Part shown: positions 7,284 to 16,131 of the stretch, piece after piece
Numbering within the stretch: position 1 is the stretch's first letter
Layout: the number at the start of each line of letters is the position of its first letter
Made by a program: the position numbers and the translations under genes
The notes under the pieces: model-generated
Seen by the model: the letters and a program-made list of their open reading frames with translations, nothing else
Databases searched by the model: none
What the model was told of the DNA's origin: nothing
Origin: GCA-2720975 sp964469565
Lineage (GTDB): Bacteria > Planctomycetota > UBA1135 > GCA-002686595
Length of the DNA: 64,000 nucleotides
Assembly: GCA_964469565.1 (NCBI GenBank)
Contig: CAYXZD010000001.1
Coordinates: 1-64,000, forward strand
Reading direction: 5' to 3'

Positions 7284-9785
7284 CTAAGCACCGGGCAATT
7301 CTTGCAGCATGGCCAGCATGCCCGCACTGAGCTCGAGTTGGTACTCCCCCTGAGCCTGCAGCAGACTCAGTAGATTCCCGCCACCCAACATTTGGGCGGC
7401 GCGGAACAGGAATAGAGGGTCTTGCGTGTATTCGTAGGCGTAGGCCAGTGATGAGTAGTAGCTCTGCTTGCTGTAGGAGGATTGCGCCCACTCGGGGATG
7501 TTGTGGCAGTACTCTCCCAACTGGCCGACTTCTCCAACACCCACATACGCGTAGGGTTGATCGTTGTCATTGTCCCAGAATCCAGTCGAGACCTGGGCAT
7601 AGGCGTTGCCCACAATCATCTGCTCGAGTTGCTCGGTCAACGAATCGTCGCGCCCCTCGAAGACGCTGTTGCGCATACCTTGCAGTGCATTGTCGCCGTA
7701 AGAGGAGTGTCCTACCATGCGGATGTACGCCTTGCCCCCAAGGGTCTTGCCAATATAAGTGGCCATTATGTTGCCGGTGCAGGTGGATTGACCCGCGCGA
7801 ACGGTCTGGGCGATTCTCTCAAACCAGGGATACAAGCGTGTGCGCAGTTCCGCATCGCCGAGGGCATAAGCGCAGACTCCCACGTCGGTGCCCCAGCCCT
7901 CACTGCGCTGGAAGTCCACCCCCTGGCCGGGGTAACTCACAACATAGTCCATTTTGGTGCGCAGGCCGGTGCCTTGGGTGTAACCGTTTGCGGAATTCCT
8001 GTACTCGTGAAACCCGAGTCGGAAAATCTCAGCTGCGGCGATGAGTTGATCCTTGGCGAGTGGGTCATTGCCCACAAACGACAGGGTTTTCAAATTGCGG
8101 GTGTAACGGATGTAGTGTTGGACATCGATGGGCATCCAGCTATCGAGGTTGTCTGCATAGGCGGGCTCGAGGCCGGCAGCCTTGACAGCCGTCGTCTGGT
8201 AGGTGGGAGCATCGTTGAAGCCGTAGGGGTCAGCCGAGCTCGAGGGCGTGATGTAGAAGGTGCCGTTGGCGTAAGGCTCGCCAGATCCCGTTTGAACTAG
8301 AATGTCCTCCACTTGGGTGGGGCGGCCCTGTAAGTCAAACAGGGCTGTGGGCTGGCGATCCATGTAGCATCGAGCGGTCAGCAGACTCAGGGCATATCCA
8401 GCCTGACAGGCTGTGGCGGTGGTTCTTAGACCGTCGAAGATGTTGATCTCATCGCCCCCGGTCATGCCACCGTAGGCAACTCCCCAGGGTTGAGCCCAGC
8501 CGAGGGCCGGCGAGCTCAAGGGATAGTTTGCACTGCTGCCCGAGGCTACCTGCGCGCTGCGATTGGTGTACTCGGTGACGAGTTGTGAGCGCAGGTTGTC
8601 CAGCCCCAAAAAGCTGAGGTCGGGCAGTCGCTTGGCTTGACCTAGGAAGCGTGCAGTGGCGGGGTTCCACCACGACCAGAGGGGTGTGCCATCCGCGCGT
8701 GTGCCTTCAGTGCAAAACCCAAGAGTCTGGTGATTGAGGTGTGCTAGGGCAGCGTCGCGGTCCTGGTCGCGGAACACGACTAGGCGTCGGACAAAGCGGG
8801 ACTGGCGGGGCATGAAGTGCAGGCTGCCGTCTGATTGTGCTGCGATGAGCGGTAGGTGCCGGCCATCGCTGGCGATTGTGGGCATCCCCTCACTGGGTGA
8901 ACTCTGGAATGTGCGAGCTTGCCACTGTTCGGGCAAGACTAGATCGAGTTGGTCAAAGTAGACCTCGAGCAGGGCGTCGTCATCACCCGTCGTTTTGTCG
9001 AGGCCGTCCATGCCATTGTGTACGTGGAGATCGAGTGAGAAAAAACCCTGCTTGTGGTAGGTCGTCACGTAGGCATGTACGCCCATCATGTGGGGAAGCG
9101 TGCCTTGGCTGCCTCCTTCGGGGGAGGTCGGCAGCATGACGCCATGGGTCCTGTAACCGTTGACGACTTGACCCGTGCGCGTCTTGTGGTCGGGGGTCTG
9201 GTCATCGATGACCGCTTCAAATAGGTCGGTCTCGTAGGTGTGTCCGAACACGTCATGGGTGACGAGGCGCAAGCTTCCAGGGGTGCCGAGCAGGTCGCGG
9301 ACATCCTCCTGAATGGTCATTGTGCCTTCATCAAATGGCATCCAGGCCACTGGAAAGGAGAGTGGCGTTCCGACACTCGTTCCTGCGGGGACCTGCACGT
9401 GTGCGGTAACCTCGGCTACGGCGACCCCATCGGTTGGGGACGGGTACAAGCTCACGGGCTCGCACTGGGTGATGTAGGTGCGCTGGTTTTCATCGACCAC
9501 CCGTAGGGGCGTCTTGGTTGATTGACGAGGATCCCAGACCCCGCGCGGAAGGGGCACGGTGCCGTGCAGTAGAAACGATGAAACCGCAGGCGCTTCACAC
9601 TGCAGCACAGCCACCAGATCTCCCTCCTTGACATCGTCACCGCCTCCGTTTTGTCCGTCGCTTGTTGAGCCACCCTGGCCGTCTCCTTGGGGGCCCGTGC
9701 AGGCGGCGAGGGCCAGCAGAGTCCAGGTCAGGAGTGAGGCCGAGCGGAGTTTGCGAGGAAACGGTCTTCTTACTTCGTTAGTCAT
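7284..9785 (-). CDS. Large lipoprotein of unknown function
   Basis: The protein has 833 residues from the ATG at 9785; a TTG five codons upstream is an alternative. The N-terminus has a basic segment, a hydrophobic core and a lipobox LALAAC, followed by a Gly/Ser/Asp-rich linker (GGSTSDGQNGGGDD), so it is very probably a lipid-anchored envelope protein. The body is rich in aromatic and Asn/Gly residues with no motif I can name. The middle looks beta-rich and the C-terminal half looks helical with Trp/Tyr, which would fit a beta-sandwich plus alpha/alpha-toroid plan seen in some carbohydrate-active enzymes, but this is only an impression. It converges with the ALDH gene across the gap. Confidence 0.8.
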   Translation of the reverse strand: MTNEVRRPFPRKLRSASLLTWTLLALAACTGPQGDGQGGSTSDGQNGGGDDVKEGDLVAVLQCEAPAVSSFLLHGTVPLPRGVWDPRQSTKTPLRVVDENQRTYITQCEPVSLYPSPTDGVAVAEVTAHVQVPAGTSVGTPLSFPVAWMPFDEGTMTIQEDVRDLLGTPGSLRLVTHDVFGHTYETDLFEAVIDDQTPDHKTRTGQVVNGYRTHGVMLPTSPEGGSQGTLPHMMGVHAYVTTYHKQGFFSLDLHVHNGMDGLDKTTGDDDALLEVYFDQLDLVLPEQWQARTFQSSPSEGMPTIASDGRHLPLIAAQSDGSLHFMPRQSRFVRRLVVFRDQDRDAALAHLNHQTLGFCTEGTRADGTPLWSWWNPATARFLGQAKRLPDLSFLGLDNLRSQLVTEYTNRSAQVASGSSANYPLSSPALGWAQPWGVAYGGMTGGDEINIFDGLRTTATACQAGYALSLLTARCYMDRQPTALFDLQGRPTQVEDILVQTGSGEPYANGTFYITPSSSADPYGFNDAPTYQTTAVKAAGLEPAYADNLDSWMPIDVQHYIRYTRNLKTLSFVGNDPLAKDQLIAAAEIFRLGFHEYRNSANGYTQGTGLRTKMDYVVSYPGQGVDFQRSEGWGTDVGVCAYALGDAELRTRLYPWFERIAQTVRAGQSTCTGNIMATYIGKTLGGKAYIRMVGHSSYGDNALQGMRNSVFEGRDDSLTEQLEQMIVGNAYAQVSTGFWDNDNDQPYAYVGVGEVGQLGEYCHNIPEWAQSSYSKQSYYSSLAYAYEYTQDPLFLFRAAQMLGGGNLLSLLQAQGEYQLELSAGMLAMLQELPGA

Positions 9786-9878
9786 CGATGGTTTTTGCAA
9801 GGCCCACTACGAGTGTGCAATCTTGGCCTAGGAGGAGTCTTCGGCCTGAATGGGCCCTACCAAGAGCCCTACTTCCTC

Positions 9879-9910
9879 AAAAAAACCAGGTCCAGGGCCT
9901 GGGGCCCTGG
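9879..9910 (-). terminator. Hairpin followed by a seven-T run on the minus strand
   Basis: CCAGGGCC (9892-9899) pairs with GGCCCTGG (9903-9910) around a 3-base loop. Read leftward, six bases then seven T residues (complement of A-run 9879-9885) follow. This is an intrinsic-terminator pattern about 220 nt beyond boxB that would shield the lipoprotein gene from read-through. Confidence 0.5.
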
Positions 9911-10036
9911 AATGAGGCCCTAGGGCCAGTGTGGGAGGCACTGACCCTGAGCAAGGGTCCCATCTTGGGTGAGCGGAGGCAAATCGAGACAGGGAATGGA
10001 ACAGGAGAGAAGCGGGTTGTCGGGCTTTGAACGGAT

Positions 10037-10071
10037 ACAGGCCCCTACCCGCGCGAGGGGTGGGGGCCTGT
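10037..10071. terminator. 14-bp stem-loop downstream of boxB
   Basis: ACAGGCCCCTACCC (10037-10050) pairs with GGGTGGGGGCCTGT (10058-10071), including one T-G wobble, around a 7-base loop. It lies about 60 nt past the boxB stop. There is no T-run on either side, so it may end or stabilise the boxCB message rather than act as a classical intrinsic terminator. Confidence 0.6.
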
Positions 10072-10088
10072 GTTCAGACACTCAGGGT

Positions 10089-10112
10089 GGGGCCGGGTTC
10101 ATGCCTGGCCCC
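10089..10112. terminator. Second stem-loop just past boxB
   Basis: GGGGCCGGG (10089-10097) pairs with CCTGGCCCC (10104-10112), one G-T wobble, loop TTCATG. It lies between the boxB stop and the longer hairpin at 10037, so two GC-rich hairpins follow the operon in tandem. Confidence 0.5.
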
Positions 10113-10129
10113 GGCGTGTGCATGGGGAC

Positions 10130-11542
10130 CTAGAGCTTGACGTACTCAAACTCCACGGGTTGGGAGTTGATGCCCCTCGCGGGTGGGGTCAACCAGCCCG
10201 CAAACTTGCCCGGCTCGGTGACCTGAACCATGAGGGACTTCACGAAGTCCTTGTCCTTCTGGCTAGGAAGCCACTGGTCGCATTGCTCGGTCCAGGCCGC
10301 TTCGCTGATGGGATTCCCGAGAGGGTCAAAGCGAGATCCGCTGAATTCACCAATGGTTCGATTGAACCGCCGGTGGGGGTACTTGAAAGTGAAGTCGATA
10401 TTGGCCTTGGCACACTCGCGGTTCCAATAGTCGACACCCTTCTCGTTGTCCTTGATGTAGGCCTCACGCAAGACCTCATTCATGGCATTGCGCATGGGGA
10501 TTTCCTCCCGTGTCAGCTGCCCATCCTTCCATCGTTCCATTTCAAAGATCTGGTCATTGGCGCTGTGCTCTTCGTACTTGGTTTCGTCGGCGCGACCCTT
10601 GAGACCTGCGGCGAAGAAGTTTGCGGAGTTGCTGGAAACCTCAGCTCCAAACAAATCGAGGCTCGACGCTGCCCAGAAATAGATGTAGCGCTGGATGAGT
10701 TCGAGGGGGATGGCGCCGTGTTCGCTGGGACAGGAGTCCGGATGCTCGTTCATGACTTCGCAGGTGCGGCGGATGACGCGTGCGATACCGGTCTGGCCCA
10801 CAAACATATGGTGAGCTTCCTCGGTGAGCATGAACCGACAGGAACGGGCTAGGGGGTCGAAGCCCGATTCCGCAAGCGAGAGGAGTTGATACTTACCGTC
10901 CCGGTCGGTGAACATGGTGAAGCAAAAGAAGGACAACCAATCTTCGCAGGGTTCATTGAACGTGCTGAGAATCCGCGGGTGGTCGGGATTGCCCGAGCGC
11001 CGGTCGAGAAGCTCGTCGGCTTCCTCACGCCCGTCGCGCCCGAAGTAGCTGTGCAGGAGATACACCATGGCCCAGAGGTGGCGCCCCTCTTCCGCATTGA
11101 CCTGGAACAGGTTACGCATGTCGTAGAGAGAGGGTGCCGTGTGCCCCAGCAGCCTCTGCTGCTCCACGGAGGCTGGTTCGGTGTCCGCTTGTGTGACAAT
11201 CAGGCGGCGCAGCCAGTTGCGATACTCGCCGGGTACCTGCTGCCAGGCGGGCTTGCCCTCGTGGTCACCGAAGCCAATCATGGCTTCCTTTTCGTGTGGG
11301 GTGAGGAAGATGCCCCAGCGATAGTCGGGCATCTTGACGTGGCCGAAGTGGGCCCAGCCATCGCGCTCTACGGAAATGGCCGTGCGCAAGTACACATCGT
11401 TTTCATTGAAGTCCGTGGGCCCGGCTTCGCGCCACCACTCGATGTAGTCGGGCTGCCAGCGCTCGAGGGCGCGTTGCAGACGCTTGTCCGACTTGAGGTC
11501 GACGTTGTTGGGGATTTTCTGGGAGTAGTCGATGGTCGTCAT
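10130..11542 (-). CDS. boxB: Benzoyl-CoA 2,3-epoxidase, oxygenase subunit BoxB
   Basis: The 470-residue product matches the length and sequence style of BoxB, the class I di-iron enzyme that epoxidises benzoyl-CoA with O2. Likely iron ligands, two residues offset from the numbering described for the Azoarcus enzyme, are Glu122, Glu152 and His155 (EEGRH), Asp213 (FTDRDG), Glu242 and His245 (EEAHH). The start is the ATG at 11542, 33 nt after boxC in the same leftward operon. BoxB needs electrons from the reductase BoxA; no boxA is in the window. Hairpins follow the stop codon. Confidence 0.95.
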   Translation of the reverse strand: MTTIDYSQKIPNNVDLKSDKRLQRALERWQPDYIEWWREAGPTDFNENDVYLRTAISVERDGWAHFGHVKMPDYRWGIFLTPHEKEAMIGFGDHEGKPAWQQVPGEYRNWLRRLIVTQADTEPASVEQQRLLGHTAPSLYDMRNLFQVNAEEGRHLWAMVYLLHSYFGRDGREEADELLDRRSGNPDHPRILSTFNEPCEDWLSFFCFTMFTDRDGKYQLLSLAESGFDPLARSCRFMLTEEAHHMFVGQTGIARVIRRTCEVMNEHPDSCPSEHGAIPLELIQRYIYFWAASSLDLFGAEVSSNSANFFAAGLKGRADETKYEEHSANDQIFEMERWKDGQLTREEIPMRNAMNEVLREAYIKDNEKGVDYWNRECAKANIDFTFKYPHRRFNRTIGEFSGSRFDPLGNPISEAAWTEQCDQWLPSQKDKDFVKSLMVQVTEPGKFAGWLTPPARGINSQPVEFEYVKL

Positions 11543-11575
11543 GGAGAATCTCGTGATGCTGGGGTGAGCAGGAAA

Positions 11576-13222
<1,647 letters not shown>

Positions 13223-13271
13223 GGGAGGGTCTCGGGAGGGGGGTGGCAGGACTGAGGCGCGGAAATAAACT

Positions 13272-13287
13272 GGGAATTATACTTCCC
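13272..13287. promoter_or_regulatory. Palindrome overlapping a TATAAT -10 box between boxC and boxR
   Basis: GGGAA (13272-13276) and TTCCC (13283-13287) form an inverted repeat with a 6-base spacer. On the minus strand the spacer and arm make a perfect TATAAT (complement of 13276-13281), placed correctly for a boxC transcript with a leader of roughly 45 nt. No good -35 box is present. The TGCA direct repeats described for Azoarcus BoxR operators are absent from this 98-bp region, so this palindrome is the best operator candidate here. Confidence 0.5.
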
Positions 13288-13320
13288 TACGCACTTCACT
13301 GTGGGCAATATACATATCAT

Positions 13321-14073
13321 ATGGTGAATGAGCAAGGACTTCTAGCGGAACTTGGACGCCGCCTGAGACTGGCCCGGGAGGGCGAGGGTCTGGGGGTGTC
13401 GGAGTTGGCACGCCAGGCGGGGCTCTCCCGCAGGCACATCACCGAGGCCGAGGCCGGGCGGGCGAATTTGACGATTCTCAAGCTGGCGCGCCTCGCCTCT
13501 TGCCTGCGGACCCCCCTGCGGGACCTGTGCGACCTGGGCGCGGCGGCCCGGGGCGAGCGGCTGGCCCTCGTGGGGCTGCGAGGCGCGGGCAAATCCAGTG
13601 TTGGACGCGCCCTAGCCGCAGAGCTTGAGGCCCCCTTCGTGGAACTTGACCAACGTGTGGAGGAGCTGGCTGGGGTACCCCTTGGTGAGGTGTTTGATTT
13701 GCAGGGTACGGAGGCCTACCGCTCCTATGAGGCGGAGGCCCTCGAAAGCCTGCTGGGTGAGGGGCAACGGATGGTGATCGCCACGGGGGGGTCCTTGCCC
13801 ACCGCTCCTGCGACCTACAGCCGTCTGCGGGAAACGTGCAACACCGTATGGCTCCGCGCCGAACCCGAGGATCATCTGCAACGAGTGATGGGGCAGGGTG
13901 ACCAACGCCCGATGGCAGGCCGTCCCCGGGCTCTGGACGAGTTGCGCGGAATCTTGAGTGAGCGCGAGGACCTCTATGGCCTGTGCGATCTAGAGCTCAA
14001 CACCTCCACCCGATCAGTCCATGATCTCGTTGCCGAGACCCTCTCGTGGTTTCGCGAGCGAGCCGCCCTGTAG
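13321..14073 (+). CDS. boxR: BoxR-type regulator: XRE helix-turn-helix fused to a shikimate-kinase-like domain
   Basis: The protein is 250 residues from the ATG at 13321; the open frame extends upstream but without homology. Residues about 1-65 are an XRE-type helix-turn-helix (LSRRHITEAEAGRANLTILKLARLA). Residues about 78-245 resemble shikimate kinase, with P-loop GLRGAGKSSVGRALA and the ATGGSLP stretch. This fusion is the hallmark of BoxR/BzdR, which represses benzoate-degradation operons and responds to benzoyl-CoA bound by the kinase-like domain. It is divergent from boxC, sharing a 98-bp intergenic region. The ATG directly follows an AT-rich stretch and has no Shine-Dalgarno site, so a leaderless message is possible. 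Its stop lies in a 14-bp tandem repeat. Confidence 0.92.
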   Translation: MVNEQGLLAELGRRLRLAREGEGLGVSELARQAGLSRRHITEAEAGRANLTILKLARLASCLRTPLRDLCDLGAAARGERLALVGLRGAGKSSVGRALAAELEAPFVELDQRVEELAGVPLGEVFDLQGTEAYRSYEAEALESLLGEGQRMVIATGGSLPTAPATYSRLRETCNTVWLRAEPEDHLQRVMGQGDQRPMAGRPRALDELRGILSEREDLYGLCDLELNTSTRSVHDLVAETLSWFRERAAL

Positions 14074-14124
14074 ATCCTGCACTGTAGATCCTGCACTGTA
14101 GATCCTGCCCCATAGATCCTGCCC
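14069..14124. repeat. 14-bp tandem repeat, four copies, starting at the boxR stop codon
   Basis: Units TGTAGATCCTGCAC at 14069 and 14083, TGTAGATCCTGCCC at 14097 and CATAGATCCTGCCC at 14111. Every unit contains TAG; the first supplies the boxR stop. The last two copies carry a few substitutions, so the array is older at its right end. Confidence 0.95.
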
Positions 14125-14270
14125 TGGGCCGTCTGCGCCTGTTTCAGGGTGGGTCAGCCATCCAACGAGGGCCCGGCACTCCGGCAGAGGCACCTCCAAT
14201 GGCAGCGGGTGCAGTTCCCTCGACCAGTGTCTAGTACCGGGCGCCTAGTTTGGGGCATGCTGAGGCTCCC

Positions 14271-14483
14271 ATGAAGTGCAGCCCCCATTGCTTGTTCGGC
14301 CTATATGTCTTGGCCGCTCTCTTCGCACTCGTGTGGCCGGTGCTGTCGTGGGTGGGGGCGGAACCCGGTCCGCTCATCCTCGGGCTACCACCCACCTTGG
14401 CGTGGCACGTGCTTTGGATTCTCTTGGCCTTCATTGCCCTGTTTCTCTACGACCGCGCCGTGCACCCTCGGCGGAATTCATGA
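14271..14483 (+). CDS. DUF3311-type small membrane protein, symporter partner
   Basis: A 70-residue protein from the ATG at 14271 with two hydrophobic segments (about 8-26 and 38-58) and the motif GPLILGLPPTLAWHVLWILL, typical of DUF3311 proteins. Such proteins are regularly encoded directly before SSS-family sodium symporters and are assumed to assist them. The stop codon overlaps the ATG of the next gene (ATGA), so translation is probably coupled. Confidence 0.8.
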   Translation: MKCSPHCLFGLYVLAALFALVWPVLSWVGAEPGPLILGLPPTLAWHVLWILLAFIALFLYDRAVHPRRNS

Positions 14484-15982
14484 GTTCCTGGCCCCTGGTG
14501 ATTTGCGGGCTCTACCTTGGCGTGAGCCTCGTGGTGGGGCTTTTACCGGGTTCAAAGGCTTCTGATTCGGCGGAGGGCTTTGTGGCGGGTGACCGGAGTT
14601 TGGGCCCCCTGGTGATGTACTTCATCACCGGAGCGACCCTGTTCAGCGCTTTTGCGTTCCTAGGCATGCCAGGTTGGGCTTACAGCAAGGGCGTGGCTGC
14701 GTGCTACGTCCTTGGGTATGGCGTACTCGGGTTCCTGCCCTTTTATTTTGTGGGCCCGCGAGCAGCCCGGGTGGGGCGAGCCTACGGTGTCGTGACCCAA
14801 GCCGGTCTGGTCGCACGGCGCTTCGATTCCCGATGGTTGCCGGGTGTCATGGCCCTCGTGAGTGTCTATGCGCTCGTTCCTTACGTGGCGATTCAGATGC
14901 AGGGCGCTGGCTATGTGTTGGAGGTCGTCAGCGAGGGGGCCATTCGCCGGGAGGTGGGCGCGGCGCTGGTTTACGGAGTCGTCCTCGTGTACGTCTGGCG
15001 CTCCGGCGTACTGGGAGTGGGGTGGACCAACACCCTGCAAGGAATCCTGATGATGTCCATGGCCTGGGTGATCGGGCTCTACATACCATGGAAACTGTAC
15101 GGGGGTGTGGGGGAGATGTTCAAAGCCATCGGGCAGAGCCACCCCGAGTTATTGCAGGCGCCCGGATTGGGCTCTCCGAGGGTCGATGCCGATGGGGTGC
15201 TTGAACGATCGGGGCCGGGCCATTGGGGGTCGTACACGAGCCAGGTGCTCGTCTCCATTGTAGGCTTCACCTGCTGGCCGCAACTCTTCATGCGTGCGTT
15301 CAATGCGAAGGACGAGCGCACCCTGCGCAGAACGGTGGTCCTCTATCCCTCGTTTCAATTGTTTTTGTTGCCGTTGCTCTTCATAGGTTTTGCAGCGGTC
15401 TTGTATTCGGTGCCCCCGGTCCAGGCCGATCAGGTCGTACCGCATATGCTGACCCAAATGGGCCTGCCGCCACTGATTGTGGGCCTGTTCATCGCAGGGG
15501 CACTTGCCGCATCCATGTCTTCGGGGGATGCGATAATCCATACCGCCGCCACGGTGTTTGTGCGCGATGGGCTTGTGAACTGTGCGGGCCTGCAGCCCCA
15601 GCCTCGGCAAGAGAGGAGCTGGATCCGTGCGCTGATTCTGATCGTCGTCGTTCTAGCGTACGGGCTCGCCACCCAATACCAGGGGTCGTTGGTCGGGCTC
15701 TTGCTGTACGCCTACGGGCCCATCGCACAGTTTGCACCGGTCCTCGTCGCGACCCTCTATTGGAAGTCTGCCACCCAGGCAGGCGCCCTCACCGGATTGA
15801 TCGGGGGCAGCGTGACTTCGCTGCTCTTCGTGACCGTGCTTGACCCGCCACTGGGGCTGCATGCAGGGTTGCTCGGCTTGGTGGTCAATGGGGCGTTGCT
15901 GGTCAGCGTCAGTTTGGCCACCCGGCGCGATCAAGTCGTGGGGCAGGCCGTGCTTGAATGTGCTCAAACTGCGACCGAGTGA
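14480..15982 (+). CDS. Sodium:solute symporter (SSS family)
   Basis: The start at 14480 gives 500 residues; the longer open frame upstream overlaps the DUF3311 gene in another frame and is not used. The sequence is almost entirely hydrophobic helices, with SSS features such as FVAGDRSLGPLVMYFITGATLFSAFAFLG near the N-terminus and IAGALAASMSSGDAIIHTAATVFVRD in the second half, the region that forms the sodium site in this family. The substrate cannot be read from the sequence; relatives with a DUF3311 partner transport pantothenate or organic acids. Its place behind boxR raises the possibility of aromatic or organic acid uptake, which is inference from location only. Confidence 0.88.
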   Translation: MSSWPLVICGLYLGVSLVVGLLPGSKASDSAEGFVAGDRSLGPLVMYFITGATLFSAFAFLGMPGWAYSKGVAACYVLGYGVLGFLPFYFVGPRAARVGRAYGVVTQAGLVARRFDSRWLPGVMALVSVYALVPYVAIQMQGAGYVLEVVSEGAIRREVGAALVYGVVLVYVWRSGVLGVGWTNTLQGILMMSMAWVIGLYIPWKLYGGVGEMFKAIGQSHPELLQAPGLGSPRVDADGVLERSGPGHWGSYTSQVLVSIVGFTCWPQLFMRAFNAKDERTLRRTVVLYPSFQLFLLPLLFIGFAAVLYSVPPVQADQVVPHMLTQMGLPPLIVGLFIAGALAASMSSGDAIIHTAATVFVRDGLVNCAGLQPQPRQERSWIRALILIVVVLAYGLATQYQGSLVGLLLYAYGPIAQFAPVLVATLYWKSATQAGALTGLIGGSVTSLLFVTVLDPPLGLHAGLLGLVVNGALLVSVSLATRRDQVVGQAVLECAQTATE

Positions 15983-16033
15983 GGGCGACTCCGTCCAAGC
16001 CATCCGTGCACCGTTTGCCGTGTGTTGGGCGGG

Positions 16034-16054
16034 GGGCGGAGGGCGGAGGGCGGA
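16034..16054. repeat. 7-bp tandem repeat, three copies
   Basis: GGGCGGA is repeated three times (16034-16054) about 50 bp past the symporter stop, followed by a degenerate GGGTGAG. It belongs to the set of short tandem arrays in 3' flanks seen in this window. Confidence 0.85.
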
Positions 16055-16131
16055 GGGTGAGTACGGAGGCCATTGGACTCAGACGCGATTCCGTAGCCCC
16101 CCACGCTAGGTTGGAAGCTATTCTTGAACAT

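Larger units (their letters stand above)
9786..10129. other. Gene-free interval with three GC-rich hairpins
   Basis: No gene is seen between the lipoprotein start and the boxB stop. The interval is dominated by three strong inverted repeats (9892-9910, 10037-10071, 10089-10112), listed separately as terminator candidates for the leftward boxCB transcript. The promoter of the lipoprotein gene should also be here, but no consensus stands out. Confidence 0.6.

Noticed and set aside
14276..14479. N-terminal extension of the symporter
   Set aside because: It overlaps the DUF3311 gene in another frame and lacks hydrophobic character expected there.
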